A DNA stretch of 64,000 nucleotides from an uncultured Sediminibacterium sp. (GCF_946481145.1 NZ_CAMLMJ010000023.1:1-64000), one strand, 5' to 3'; shown: positions 27,101 to 36,565, numbered from the stretch's first letter. Translations and numbers: made by a program. Notes: generated by a model from the sequence alone, not told the origin.

Positions 27101-27646
27101 ATTCTCGAGCAAAAGAATGACCTGGTTTCAGCGAAAGAAAGTCTTTTGCAAACCATTCAGGAAGTGGAAGCAACAGCCAACCAGCAATTCCTGGATACTT
27201 TTAATCAGGTTCGTGAGAACTTCCAGAAAGTGTTCAAGGCCCTGTTTACAGAAGAAGATACCGCAGATATGGTACTGGTTGACCCGACCAATCTGGCAGA
27301 AACAGGTATTGAAATTATTGCCAAACCAAAAGGTAAAAGACCTTCATCTATTACTCAATTGAGTGGGGGAGAGAAAACCCTTACTGCAACAGCATTGCTC
27401 TTCTCAATCTACCTCATTAAACCAGCTCCATTCTGTATCCTGGATGAGGTTGATGCCCCATTGGATGATGCCAACGTTGGTAAGTTCACCCAGATGATCA
27501 AGAAGTTCAGCGATAACTCACAGTTCATCATCGTAACACACAATAAGCAAACCATGGGAGCTGTTGATGTGATTTACGGGGTAACCATGCAGGAGCCCGG
27601 CGTAAGTAAACTCGTGCCGGTAGATTTCAGGAGCCTGTCGAATTAA
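24125..27646 (+). CDS. smc: Chromosome segregation ATPase SMC
   Basis: A 1173-aa SMC condensin subunit that compacts and organises the chromosome. Walker A GPNGCGKS is at residues 31-38. Coiled-coil arms span roughly 165-510 and 670-1020, with the hinge (about 520-650) between them. The C-terminal head has the signature LSGGEKTLTATALL (about 1079) and Walker B CILDEVDAPLDDANVG (about 1105). The start is GTG: the nearest in-frame ATG upstream (24098) is followed by a stop. Length is normal. ScpA and ScpB are not in this window. Confidence 0.96.
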   Translation: MRLKSLEIKGFKSFADKTVVSFDEGITGIIGPNGCGKSNIIDSIRWVIGEQKISALRSENLEALVFNGSKTRSASGLAEVSLTFENTKNLLPTEFSTVTVTRRFYKNGESEYRLNDVTCRLKDIHNLFLDTGVSTDSYAIIELGMVDDIIKDKENSRRRMLEQAAGITIYKTRKKEAKNKLDATEQDLARIEDLLFEINNQLKTLENQAKKAEKYYEIKKDYKEISVELAKAALEGFNITYKELNEQQELEINKKVQLDAEIAVEEAAIEQEKVGFIEKERALQSMQHEFNDLLQNLRSKENERNLATQKLHYLKEKETSLKDFLEKASGQLKTIGDSIEYTQLQVGEEETKLIELQDRVETAKLDIEDKRRIYDERRTGVDSLRNQYQQIQRSQFDAEKKVAVADTSIQNLQRAQTQLNEEKQSREQQLEQLQQELTEKEEDLAARRIDLQQLQEQHERTRENIFETQAQLEVLRNELAEENRKLDAKRNEYNLLKSLIDSMEGYPESIKFLHKNPEWNHAAPILSDIIYVKEAYRAAVENVLEPYLNYYVVNNLQEGLQAVHLLDANAKGKANFFMLEKFADLRVETHQPANTIPAMDVIEVDDQYRKLAEYLLGNVYIAENDEAIANSNGAVVLEKTGKYVKGKYTLTGGSVGLFEGKKIGRAKNLEKLAEEIQDQESVVSLLKADIQAKHNEVIAFNEQLKENAIKQTENEINQLTNQVFATRNRIENLQAAQQNAFQRLTDIETRLQDEQDAIAATREELFQLNDQLLETGEQKKLVEQDYQLAEQEYNYASVQYNETNLQLTRQQSKITTLKQELVFKENQLSELHQQIESNTAQLSEASGNIEEGEKALIGSEELLLDLMRKKEAEEQKLNEADQAYYNLRNALQEKESELRLKVKSKEMIDHLVTEIKDRLNELKLQLAGMKERLSVEFKVELDEILDQARTTDTSLEELQASSDRMKKRLENMGEVNPTAIEAFMEMKKRYEFILEQKNDLVSAKESLLQTIQEVEATANQQFLDTFNQVRENFQKVFKALFTEEDTADMVLVDPTNLAETGIEIIAKPKGKRPSSITQLSGGEKTLTATALLFSIYLIKPAPFCILDEVDAPLDDANVGKFTQMIKKFSDNSQFIIVTHNKQTMGAVDVIYGVTMQEPGVSKLVPVDFRSLSN

Positions 27647-27678
27647 TTGGAGAATAAAAGCCTTGCGAACAGGAAACC

Positions 27679-27795
27679 GTGAATGGTCAATTGTGAATGG
27701 TCAATAGTTAATTGGTGAGTAGTGAGTAGTTTGATATTCAAATTATAATACTCAATATTCACTCTTTTCGCTATTCACCATTCACAATTCACGCC
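27679..27795. repeat. Self-complementary heptad array (GTGAATG words)
   Basis: From 27679 the words GTGAATG, GTCAATT, GTGAATG, GTCAATA, GTTAATT, GGTGAGT, AGTGAGT follow one another. The inverse arm from 27771 reads CTATTCA, CCATTCA, CAATTCA. The spacer between is AT-rich. It lies between smc and the small membrane protein gene and may also work as a terminator hairpin. Confidence 0.75.
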
Positions 27796-27806
27796 CCCTG
27801 ATATTC

Positions 27807-28244
27807 ATGTACAAATCCATATTCATACTATACCTTCTCTGTTTTGGCTGCTACCTGATATTTACCAGGCAGCCAGATTATTTTGATGGTGTTAAAGTGC
27901 CGGCATTGGTTGAGTTGCGATTTGATTCAACAGCAAATAAAGAACTGTTAAGGGCTGTATTTAATACAGGTACAAAGGAATATGCGATCAATCCGGATTA
28001 TCCATTAAGGTCTCTCAAATCCGGGCAAAGCCTTACCGTTATATATGAAACAGGTAATCCCGCATTGGGGAAAGTATATGGCGGATGGGGGTATTGGTGG
28101 TTATGGGATGAATTGCTTTTGTCTGCTGTGTTATGCTTTCTGTTGTTTCAGGTAGCAGTGTCTGTAACCAGTAACCCTAACCCGGAGGCCCTCATTGAGC
28201 AACTGGAATATAAAGAAGAGAAAAAGAAAAAATACCTGGATTAA
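27807..28244 (+). CDS. Small membrane protein, two TM segments
   Basis: A 145-aa protein. TM1 is residues 5-20 (SIFILYLLCFGCYLIF), followed by a beta-rich extracytoplasmic stretch with LKSGQSLTVIYETGNPALGKVYGG, TM2 near 97-115 (ELLLSAVLCFLLFQVAVSV), and a short Lys/Glu-rich cytoplasmic tail. The layout (two TM helices around a domain containing a GxxVxVxYxxxNP-like pattern) recalls DUF3592 proteins, but this is a weak match. It begins after a heptad repeat that separates it from smc. Function unknown. Confidence 0.6.
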   Translation: MYKSIFILYLLCFGCYLIFTRQPDYFDGVKVPALVELRFDSTANKELLRAVFNTGTKEYAINPDYPLRSLKSGQSLTVIYETGNPALGKVYGGWGYWWLWDELLLSAVLCFLLFQVAVSVTSNPNPEALIEQLEYKEEKKKKYLD

Positions 28245-28259
28245 GACTTGAATAAGCTC

Positions 28260-29093
28260 CTAGAAACTGGTGTATTGATACATGATTCTTCCAACCTGTA
28301 ATTTGCTTTTGTCGCTGCAGATTTCTTCTGTTTTTAAACCTTTTTCGTCGTACTTGTATTTCCAAACAAAATAGTTATTGCTGCCAAGCGAAAACTGGGT
28401 CATCTGAGTTGGTTGGTTGGCAGCATTGTATTCGTAGATAAAATCGGGCAGTAGTTTCTTTAATTTGCTATTATATCTAACAATATCTGTTAACTGCTTA
28501 TTGGCATTATAGTAATAATAGTAGCTTTCAATTGTTCTGCCATTCTTTTTCCATCTTTCTTCTGCAATACAACCTTGGTCATCTTTAATAAAAGTTACCA
28601 TGGTGGTATCGAGCCTGTTTTTTATTTTAAGCATACTGGCCGGTGCCCCATATTCATCATAAGTATATTGATGTGTTTCAGCAATCGTGCTATTCATGAA
28701 AGTATCAACAGTAGAAAGTGATACCGAAATAATACGTCCTTGTGCATCGTAAGTGTAGTCGGTTTTACTGTTAATATTTTTATGATCGCTTTGGGTTCTC
28801 TTCAAAATACCCAGTTCATAAGTATTAACGGTAACTGTCTTTTCCTTGTTTGTTAAAGTGGTAAGTGTAACCTTTTTTCCGTCTCTGCTGATTTCCTGAC
28901 TCACTGAAAAATCTTCAGTAATAGTATTGTCCGGTTCATAAGAAATGGCTTTAACAGAAGCTATTTTTTGTGCCCGCAGGATTTTATACTGCTCATTTCC
29001 CTGACGAATAGAAACGATATCGTTGAAATAGTATTGAGCATTGCCCAAAAAAGGGCCGAGTACAAAACAAAGAGAAACCACTATTTTCTTCAT
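28260..29093 (-). CDS. Secreted protein with YD/RHS-like repeats
   Basis: A 277-aa exported protein with a signal peptide MKKIVVSLCFVLGPFLGNAQ. The body contains several Tyr-Asp motifs of the RHS/YD type: DYTYDAQGRIISV, HQYTYDEYGAPAS, YEYNAANQPTQ and WKYKYDEKGLKTE, spaced about 35-45 residues. These usually form beta-strands that bind or enclose ligands. It lacks the toxin domains of large RHS proteins. Probably periplasmic or outer surface, function unknown. It ends 16 bp from the convergent small membrane protein gene. Confidence 0.7.
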   Translation of the reverse strand: MKKIVVSLCFVLGPFLGNAQYYFNDIVSIRQGNEQYKILRAQKIASVKAISYEPDNTITEDFSVSQEISRDGKKVTLTTLTNKEKTVTVNTYELGILKRTQSDHKNINSKTDYTYDAQGRIISVSLSTVDTFMNSTIAETHQYTYDEYGAPASMLKIKNRLDTTMVTFIKDDQGCIAEERWKKNGRTIESYYYYYNANKQLTDIVRYNSKLKKLLPDFIYEYNAANQPTQMTQFSLGSNNYFVWKYKYDEKGLKTEEICSDKSKLQVGRIMYQYTSF

Positions 29094-29193
29094 GCCCCAA
29101 AAATACTCAAATCCTGCTGTTCATTTTTCAACATTCAGGTAACAGCACTTGCCACTATGGATTAGTTGTGTATTTTTAGTCAAACGTTAACAA

Positions 29194-30315
29194 GTGTCGC
29201 ATTTACCAGAAAGAAAGGAGAAAATTTGCTTGAATTGCGGGGCAGCCCTGCATGGCCGTTTTTGTCATTATTGCGGTCAGGAAAATATTGAACCAAAAGA
29301 TAGTTTTTGGCACCTTGTTACCCATTTTGTGTATGACATCATCCATTTCGATGGAAAATTTTTCAGTACACTTAAATATTTACTGTTCAGGCCGGGGTTT
29401 CTTTCGCATGAATACCTGCGGGGACGGAGAGCCGATTATCTTCACCCTATCAGGATGTATGTATTTACATCGGCTTTTTTCTTCCTGATTTTCTTTAGTT
29501 TCTATCAGAAAGAAAAGGAAATAGATATAAAAGAAATAAAAGACACGCCAGCTCAGGTGATGAAGAAGCTGGAAAGACAAAAACAGCGGCTGGAAGCGGC
29601 TTTGGCCAATCCAACTGCGGTAGTTGCAGCCTCTCAGATAAAAGACAAGCTTGACCAAACATCAGCAGAAATCATTATGCTGAAGCGGGATTCTACTTTG
29701 GTAGATTCTGTTAAAAGTTTGCCAGAGGGTGGATTCACTATCATGAGTTTTGATAATAAGATCACTCAAACCTTATCTACGGTAGCTGAATACGATTCTT
29801 TACAGGCACTATTACCAGAAAATGAAAGAGATGGTTTCTTTGTTCGGACCATTGAAAGGCAAAACCTCCATTTAAGGAATAAATATAAGGGCGACTCAAA
29901 AGCAAGTATGCGGGCCATTACGAACAAGTTCATACACTTATTTCCTCAAATGCTATTTGTTTCTTTGCCGTTGTTTGCCTTGCTTTTACAGTTGTTATAT
30001 ACCAGAAGAAAACAATTCTATTATGTTAACCACATAATTTATTCCATACACCTCTATTGTGCCATTTTTATCATCATTCTCACAGGTTTATGGGTGAATA
30101 GTTTATTTACTTGGAGTACTCATAAAGAAAATGATTGGATCAGCGGATTGTTTACCATCGCAGGATTCTTTTATTTATATAAATCAATGCGCAATTTTTA
30201 TGGACAACGAAGGGGCAAAACAATCTTAAAATATATACTGTTGTTATTTGCATCGATGCTTGTAATGGTATTCCTGTTTTTAGTGTTTTTCCTATTTTCT
30301 GCTTTCGCAGTATAA
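29194..30315 (+). CDS. DUF3667 zinc-ribbon membrane protein
   Basis: A 373-aa membrane protein. It starts at GTG 29194, since the codon TAA lies two codons upstream in frame. The N-terminal zinc ribbon is CLNCGAALHGRFCHYCGQ (residues 12-29, CxxC plus CxxC). It is followed by the family segment FSTLKYLLFRPGFLSHEYLR and the first TM near 92-105. A soluble, coiled-coil-like middle (about 110-245) precedes four hydrophobic segments toward the C-terminus (from about 255). This architecture is the DUF3667 family of Bacteroidota. Function unknown. Confidence 0.85.
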   Translation: MSHLPERKEKICLNCGAALHGRFCHYCGQENIEPKDSFWHLVTHFVYDIIHFDGKFFSTLKYLLFRPGFLSHEYLRGRRADYLHPIRMYVFTSAFFFLIFFSFYQKEKEIDIKEIKDTPAQVMKKLERQKQRLEAALANPTAVVAASQIKDKLDQTSAEIIMLKRDSTLVDSVKSLPEGGFTIMSFDNKITQTLSTVAEYDSLQALLPENERDGFFVRTIERQNLHLRNKYKGDSKASMRAITNKFIHLFPQMLFVSLPLFALLLQLLYTRRKQFYYVNHIIYSIHLYCAIFIIILTGLWVNSLFTWSTHKENDWISGLFTIAGFFYLYKSMRNFYGQRRGKTILKYILLLFASMLVMVFLFLVFFLFSAFAV

Positions 30316-30333
30316 TCTGAAATATATTTCCTT

Positions 30334-31101
30334 ATGACGAATTCAGTAGCAGACAGTTTTTTGGCATTGGTGACTATAATGGACGAGCTAAGGGAAAAAT
30401 GTCCGTGGGACAAAAAGCAAACCATCCACAGCCTTCGTTCTATGACCCTTGAGGAAACGTATGAACTAGTGGATGCTATCGATCAGAATAACTGGCAGGG
30501 TATAAAAGAAGAACTGGGTGATATGTTGTTGCATATCCTGTTTTACACCAAAATCGGGTCTGAAGAAAAAGCATTCGAATTACAGGATGTAATTGAAGGA
30601 ATATCACGTAAATTAATAAACAGACATCCACATATTTATGGAGATGTAAAAGTGGAGAATGATGAGGATGTTAAGCGGAACTGGGAACAAATAAAAATAA
30701 AAGAAGGAAAAAAATCTGTTTTGAGTGGTGTTCCGATATCCTTACCTGCCGTTGTTAAGGCAACAAGGATTCAGGAAAAAGCTAAACAAGTCGGATTTGA
30801 ATGGGATAACCGCGAAGATGTTTGGAAGAAAGTTGAAGAAGAGATGGGGGAGTTGCAGGAAGCGGTAAAGGCAAACGACCAGAAAGAAATACAGGCCGAA
30901 TTTGGCGATCTTTTGTTTAGTTTGATAAATTATGCACGGTTTTTGCAGGTTGATGCCGAAGCTGCACTTGAGCAGACCAATAAAAAATTCATTCATCGTT
31001 TTCAGACCATGGAATCAATGGCAGCCGAACAGGGAAAAAATCTGGGCGACATGACGCTCAACGAAATGGATGCCCTTTGGAACGAGATAAAACGAAAATA
31101 A
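30334..31101 (+). CDS. mazG: Nucleoside triphosphate pyrophosphohydrolase MazG
   Basis: A 255-aa all-alpha NTP pyrophosphohydrolase that hydrolyses (d)NTPs to the monophosphate, sanitising the pool and affecting ppGpp levels. Two MazG repeats are visible: ECPWD-like EKCPWDKKQTIHSLRSM then EETYELVDAID and EELGDMLLHIL (first), and EEEMGELQEAVKANDQ with EFGDLLFSLINYA (second). Length agrees with E. coli MazG (263). It is followed 7 bp downstream by the histidine kinase gene on the same strand, so the two are probably cotranscribed. Confidence 0.95.
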   Translation: MTNSVADSFLALVTIMDELREKCPWDKKQTIHSLRSMTLEETYELVDAIDQNNWQGIKEELGDMLLHILFYTKIGSEEKAFELQDVIEGISRKLINRHPHIYGDVKVENDEDVKRNWEQIKIKEGKKSVLSGVPISLPAVVKATRIQEKAKQVGFEWDNREDVWKKVEEEMGELQEAVKANDQKEIQAEFGDLLFSLINYARFLQVDAEAALEQTNKKFIHRFQTMESMAAEQGKNLGDMTLNEMDALWNEIKRK

Positions 31102-31108
31102 CAGACTG

Positions 31109-34100
31109 TTGATTAAAACACTCAGAAACGCAGCCTATAAACACGGATACCTGGCCATTACAGCGGCCTGGCTTTATACTTTTTCCTTTATTTTCATCAA
31201 TTACTGGAGTTATAATGCCTCACCGGAAAAGGTGAAAGCTAAGCTCGAGCAACAAATACATAAATACGAAAACAAGTACTTCGATCTGCTGCAGGATACA
31301 GCCCAGCTAGGTAAACTAATCGAAGCAACCAATAACGACACAAAAGAGGAAACAACCAAAGAGCCAATTGGCTTATTCATTTATGCATTATCGGAAAATG
31401 CAGATCCCACTCTTTTATACTGGAACGCCAATAAATATTATACCGTAAACGACGATCTTTACCGGAAAGATAGCGCATGGTTTTCTGTTAAACGAAACGG
31501 TGAATTTGAAATACTTAAAACCAATATTGCTGTTGAAAAAGGGAATTTACTGGTAATAGGCATGATACCAATCAGATGGTCCTATTTTATTGAAAACAAA
31601 TACCTGCACACTGATTTTGAAGGTTTTGAAGGACTTGATGAGCAATACGAACTGGTTACTGTTTCAGCGGATGATGTGTTACCAATCTATAACCAGGCAG
31701 GTAAAAAATTATTCAGCATAAGACTTAAACCTGGAAAGTCATTTATTGCTTACGATAGTGTTACAATTATCTTAAGGGTACTGGCCATTGTATTCCTATT
31801 GATATTTTTAAATGCCCTGGCTGTTGAACTTATGGCTGTTCATGGTTTTCGATTTGGATACAGTATGCTGGTAGGGGTGGTCTTATTACTCCGATTAATT
31901 GCCTACAAGGTTTCCTTTCCATTTGATTACGGAAAATTACCGCTATACGATCCCTCCATCTATGCCTCAAATATTATACATCCCTCTCTTGGCGATCTGT
32001 TAGTAAATGCTATTCTGTTGTTTTGGCTGATAGATGTTTATAAAAGTTATACAGATGGGAAAACATGGTTGCCAAAACCCCTCCCGGTAAAAATCAGGAA
32101 TTTCGGTACCATTTTTTTACTAACCATAATCGGTTACGCTATTGCGGGAATTGTGCAGAGCCTGGTGCAGGATTCTAAAATTTCAACCGATGTAACCAAT
32201 TTCTTTAGTCTGGATATCTACAGCGTGGTATGCTTTGTAGTGCTTTGTTTTCTCGTGTTGGGTTTCTTTGGTCTTTCGCAAATTCTCCTGCACCCACTTT
32301 TTGAAAGAAAATTTTCATTGCTGGAGCAGGTAGTTGCAACCATATTAAGTGGGTTTCTGTACATGCTCTTGTTTTTCCCGAATAAGGAAATTCCAACCGG
32401 ATTAATGATCTTATTATGGTTAGTTGGGTTTCTTGTACTGATGCATTTTCGTAAAAAAGACCTTCAACTTCCGCTGCTAAAGTCGACCTTTTTTATTTTT
32501 TGGGTCATGTTTTTTACTTTCTCCATTGCAGCCATGGTCCTTTATGAAAATAGGGTAACAGAATTCGCCCAAAGAAAACGGATCGCGGAAAAACTGGCCC
32601 TGCAGATCGATCCTTCCGGAGAGAATTTATTGAATATAGCAGCTACAAATTTCGATGACCAGTTTCTGTTACATAATTTTCACCGCTTCCAAAATGAACT
32701 GGAGAATAAGTACATCAAAGACAGCCTCATCAACCAAAACTTTTCTGGTTACCTGAATAAATACGATACCAGGATTTATACTTTTGACAGTTTATATCAC
32801 CCGCTGTATAATGAAGATGCTACAGATTATGCGGCTATAAAGACCATCATCCTAAACCAAGCCAGACCTACTATAATTCAAGGTTTATACAGCTATGATA
32901 ATACATCGGAGGGTTTTAGTTATCTCTACCAAAAGGAAATAAAGGAAAATAATCAAACCCTTGGGTATCTCTTTGTTATTGCAAAATCGAAAAGATATAA
33001 GAGTGAAGCATTGTATCCTGAATTATTTAATCAGGTTCAAAACCTATCATCTGATCTTAATACGAATTATGCTTATGGTATTTATAATAAAGGGAAATTA
33101 ATCAACCATTTCAATACCTATCATTTCCCATCCCGGCTTAAAAAGAATGAAATTAATCAGTTCGAGTTTACTTACAAAATATCTGGAGAATACAGTGAGC
33201 TCTGGTATAATAGTGGAAATGACAAACAGGTAGTAGTAGTTAAACGTAATACATGGGTAGTTGAATTCCTGACCCTTTTTGCCTATTTGTTTTGTTCATT
33301 TTTGGCCATCATATTTGTCTTCCACCTGGGTAATCAGTTGCTAAAAGCCAGGTTTAAGTGGGAGGAAATAAAGTTATTGTTCCGGTTTAATATCCGAACA
33401 CAAATACAGGCCACGATCATTTTTCTTAGTGTGTTTTCATTCCTGGTAATTGGTATTGCCACCATTTCTTTTTTTATTATTCGCTTCAATAGAAGTAATG
33501 AAGAAAGACTGTCGAAGTCTATTCAGGTAATGTCGAATGAGATCAATAGTAAAATGAATTCACAGTTCAGCTTTGATGATGTATTAACCTTTAAAAATGT
33601 AGGTCTCTCACGTGAATTGGAACAGGATATTGCTGAAATTTCGGACCTGCATAATGTAGATGTAAACTTTTATGATATACATGGTAGCCTGCTTACCTCC
33701 ACGCAGCCTTATATTTATAACAAACATTTGCTAAGTACGCAAATGGAGCCCAAGGCATACCAGAAGCTTCATTATGAAAGCAGTATTCGTTATATACAAT
33801 CTGAGAAAGTCGGAGATTTCGAATACCTGAGTATCTACGTCCCATTATCTGACGATGCGGGTGAAAATTATGCATACCTCAATATTCCCTACCTGAATTC
33901 TCAAAACGAACTCAATCAGGAGATTTCCGGTTTTTTGGCAACATTAATTAACCTGAACGCATTTATCTTTCTTGTAGCTGGTGCTATTGCATTTTTCCTG
34001 ACAAATAGAATTACCGCATCTTTTGGATTAATCGGAGACAAAATGCGGCAAATGAATATCGGGAAGAGTAATCAGGAGATTGTATGGACAAGAAATGATG

Positions 34101-34852
34101 AAATTGGTATGCTGGTAGGAGAGTACAATAAGATGGTTAAAAAGCTTGAGCAAAGTGCGATGGCATTGGCCAGAAGTGAAAGGGAAGGTGCATGGCGTGA
34201 AATGGCAAGACAGGTTGCTCACGAGATAAAGAATCCACTTACGCCCATGAAACTGAGTATTCAATATTTACAGAAAGCGATATTAAATGGTTCGCCAGAT
34301 GTAAAAACACTCACTTCAAACATGGCCTTAACACTGATTGAACAAATTGATCAGTTATCCAAAATAGCCAGTGATTTCTCTCAATTTGCCAATATAGGAA
34401 ATGCCAGGATGGAAGAAATTGACCTTCGCGAAGTGATAGATTCAGTAACCAGGTTATATGCAACCCATCCTGAACTGGAATTATCATTTGATATGCCGGA
34501 AGAACCTGCAATTGTATTGGCCGATCGTATACAAATGAATCGTCTGCTGACCAATCTTTTGCAAAATGCGGTAGAAGCCAACCCGAATAATAACCAAAAA
34601 GTTGCTGTCACCTTGAAACTATCACATCAGGATGATAGAATCATTCTTTCTATTCAGGATAATGCGGGAGGGATACCAGCATCTATGCAAGACAATATTT
34701 TTACGCCCAATTTCACCACCAAATCATCCGGTACCGGATTAGGATTGGCCATTTGTAAGGGAATTGTAGAAAAAGCCAATGGAACAATCTGGTTCGAAAC
34801 GACCGAAAACGAAGGAACAACCTTTTTTATATCACTACCAGTCGTTGCATAA
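31109..34852 (+). CDS. Large NtrY-like sensor histidine kinase
   Basis: A 1247-aa inner-membrane kinase, starting at TTG 31109 (no ATG follows until far inside). It has a TM near residues 15-33, an extracytoplasmic region, and a block of seven to eight TM helices (about 215-475). A second sensor region of about 230 aa, two further TM helices (about 715 and 775), another sensor loop (about 800-945) and a TM near 960 follow. Then comes a HAMP-like linker (FGLIGDKMRQMNIGKSNQ), the H-box VAHEIKNPLTPMKLSIQYL (His about 1036), LLTNLLQNAVEAN and GTGLGLAICKGIVEKA. No response regulator is adjacent. The ligand is unknown. Confidence 0.88.
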   Translation: MIKTLRNAAYKHGYLAITAAWLYTFSFIFINYWSYNASPEKVKAKLEQQIHKYENKYFDLLQDTAQLGKLIEATNNDTKEETTKEPIGLFIYALSENADPTLLYWNANKYYTVNDDLYRKDSAWFSVKRNGEFEILKTNIAVEKGNLLVIGMIPIRWSYFIENKYLHTDFEGFEGLDEQYELVTVSADDVLPIYNQAGKKLFSIRLKPGKSFIAYDSVTIILRVLAIVFLLIFLNALAVELMAVHGFRFGYSMLVGVVLLLRLIAYKVSFPFDYGKLPLYDPSIYASNIIHPSLGDLLVNAILLFWLIDVYKSYTDGKTWLPKPLPVKIRNFGTIFLLTIIGYAIAGIVQSLVQDSKISTDVTNFFSLDIYSVVCFVVLCFLVLGFFGLSQILLHPLFERKFSLLEQVVATILSGFLYMLLFFPNKEIPTGLMILLWLVGFLVLMHFRKKDLQLPLLKSTFFIFWVMFFTFSIAAMVLYENRVTEFAQRKRIAEKLALQIDPSGENLLNIAATNFDDQFLLHNFHRFQNELENKYIKDSLINQNFSGYLNKYDTRIYTFDSLYHPLYNEDATDYAAIKTIILNQARPTIIQGLYSYDNTSEGFSYLYQKEIKENNQTLGYLFVIAKSKRYKSEALYPELFNQVQNLSSDLNTNYAYGIYNKGKLINHFNTYHFPSRLKKNEINQFEFTYKISGEYSELWYNSGNDKQVVVVKRNTWVVEFLTLFAYLFCSFLAIIFVFHLGNQLLKARFKWEEIKLLFRFNIRTQIQATIIFLSVFSFLVIGIATISFFIIRFNRSNEERLSKSIQVMSNEINSKMNSQFSFDDVLTFKNVGLSRELEQDIAEISDLHNVDVNFYDIHGSLLTSTQPYIYNKHLLSTQMEPKAYQKLHYESSIRYIQSEKVGDFEYLSIYVPLSDDAGENYAYLNIPYLNSQNELNQEISGFLATLINLNAFIFLVAGAIAFFLTNRITASFGLIGDKMRQMNIGKSNQEIVWTRNDEIGMLVGEYNKMVKKLEQSAMALARSEREGAWREMARQVAHEIKNPLTPMKLSIQYLQKAILNGSPDVKTLTSNMALTLIEQIDQLSKIASDFSQFANIGNARMEEIDLREVIDSVTRLYATHPELELSFDMPEEPAIVLADRIQMNRLLTNLLQNAVEANPNNNQKVAVTLKLSHQDDRIILSIQDNAGGIPASMQDNIFTPNFTTKSSGTGLGLAICKGIVEKANGTIWFETTENEGTTFFISLPVVA

Positions 34853-34859
34853 TTTAGTC

Positions 34860-36533
34860 TTACCGTTTACTATGTTGTTGCACCAGAAAAGCTTCAAATG
34901 CTTCTTTGGAAAAACTGCTAAGGTTATTTTCTTTGGTAAGTCCGGCTTTCTGGGCTACTAGCACCCCAAATCTGCAATCGTCATAACCTTCAATCGAATG
35001 TGCATCCGGATCAATAGAGATAAGCACCCCTTTTTCCACTGCTTTATCTATCCAGCGCCAGTCGATATCCAGTCTTCTTGGGTGGGCATTTAATTCAATT
35101 ACTACATCATTGGCTACGCATGCGTCTATAATCTTTGCATGGTTAACCGGATATCCGTTGCGACTAAGTAATAAACGGCCCGTCATATGGCCCAGAATAC
35201 TTGTATAAGGGTTTTCAATGGCATTTATAAGGCGCATCATGGCCTTATCTTCCTGCATCTTGAGGTTTGAGTGTATGGAGGCGATTACGAGGTCGAATTC
35301 GGCCAGTACTTCATCCGGGTAGTCCAGGCTACCGTCATTAAGTATATCGCTTTCGATACTTTTATAGATTCTGAAGTTGCCAAGCTTGCTGTTTAATTCA
35401 TCAATCTGTTGATGTTGGGCATAAACACGATCGATATCTAAGCCACTGGCATAAAAAGCCGATTGTGAGTGATCGCTGATTACCAGGTATTCTAGTCCTT
35501 TTTCAATGGCAGCATTGGCCATTTCCTCCAAAGTATTACTACCATCGCTCCATTTACTATGACTGTGGATGATACCCCTGATATCTGATTCCTGAATTAC
35601 CCTTGGTAATCGCTTTGCTACCGCTTTATCAATAATAGTTGGATCTTCTCGTAGGTATGGTGGAATAAAAGGGATACCTGCTGCTTCGAAAATGGCTTCT
35701 TCCTGCTTGTAATACTGTTCTGGGTTCCAATTAAACCTGTTTTTCCATGCATTCAGGAATGCTTCACTACAACTTGTATCAAAAAGTTTTTGATAAAGGT
35801 GCTGTTCACTGCAGCAATAGAATCCAAGGCTAACATTTTCCTTCGACTTTACAGTTAAGTAGTCATCTGTTTTTGTTATGATTTCAAATTGTTGTGCTAC
35901 CAGAAAATTTGTGATGGAATCGATAGGGCAGGTGGTTACCCACTGTAAAATTTCAACAATTTCATCCTGTTTTCGATAGGCTCCGGTAGGCAGAAAGCTA
36001 TTATCGGGAAAATGTTCACGTAGTTTTTTTGTGGCATTAATCGCCAGGCTTTCCATTTGTTGGTATAAATAACTGCCCAATGAGCCAAAATAAAACTCTA
36101 TCGATTCACGGATATTGTGCTGTGTTTTTTCTCCAAAACCTTTGTAAAGCATCAGCCTGTTTTCATTACAGGCATATAATAATTCACCGAGCGTTTCTAT
36201 CTCGAGTTCCTTCCAGATCGTGGCAATTTTTTTAGGTCCAAGTCCTTTTATATGCAGCATTTCTAAAATGCCGGCAGGTGTTTTCTGGATATACTCATCC
36301 AGTAAGGCGAGTCTTCCGGTTTCCAATTGTTCCAATATTCTTTTACCGGTGCTTTCGCCGATACCTCTTTGTGCGAATATTTTATCAGCAGGGAGGGTAG
36401 AGAGTTCAACAGGTAGTTTATCTATCGTGAAAGCCGCGCTGGAATAGGATTTGGCCTTGAATGAGTTGTCTCCATGGATATCCATTAATTTGGAAAGTAG
36501 GGAGAAATTTTCGGCAATTGCTTCGTTTGTCAT
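34860..36533 (-). CDS. polX: PolX-family protein with intact PHP domain and degenerate polymerase site
   Basis: A 557-aa bacterial PolX-like protein. N-terminal helix-hairpin-helix repeats (GIGESTGKRILEQLE, KGLGPKKIATIWKE) are followed by the polymerase region. The polymerase aspartates are missing: GSxRRxxxxxGDxD is replaced by GAYRKQDEIVEILQ (about 184-197), and the VDLR motif by VSLG. The C-terminal PHP metal-dependent phosphoesterase keeps its ligands: HSHSKWSDG (about 324-332), ISDHS, SIESDIL, ASIHSN, GHMTGR, LNAHPRR and DPDAHS. PolX proteins act in base-excision repair; here only the 3'-5' exonuclease/endonuclease activity of the PHP part seems likely. Confidence 0.85.
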   Translation of the reverse strand: MTNEAIAENFSLLSKLMDIHGDNSFKAKSYSSAAFTIDKLPVELSTLPADKIFAQRGIGESTGKRILEQLETGRLALLDEYIQKTPAGILEMLHIKGLGPKKIATIWKELEIETLGELLYACNENRLMLYKGFGEKTQHNIRESIEFYFGSLGSYLYQQMESLAINATKKLREHFPDNSFLPTGAYRKQDEIVEILQWVTTCPIDSITNFLVAQQFEIITKTDDYLTVKSKENVSLGFYCCSEQHLYQKLFDTSCSEAFLNAWKNRFNWNPEQYYKQEEAIFEAAGIPFIPPYLREDPTIIDKAVAKRLPRVIQESDIRGIIHSHSKWSDGSNTLEEMANAAIEKGLEYLVISDHSQSAFYASGLDIDRVYAQHQQIDELNSKLGNFRIYKSIESDILNDGSLDYPDEVLAEFDLVIASIHSNLKMQEDKAMMRLINAIENPYTSILGHMTGRLLLSRNGYPVNHAKIIDACVANDVVIELNAHPRRLDIDWRWIDKAVEKGVLISIDPDAHSIEGYDDCRFGVLVAQKAGLTKENNLSSFSKEAFEAFLVQQHSKR

Positions 36534-36565
36534 AGCGTAAAATAGAAGAATCGTGAAGTTAGGAT

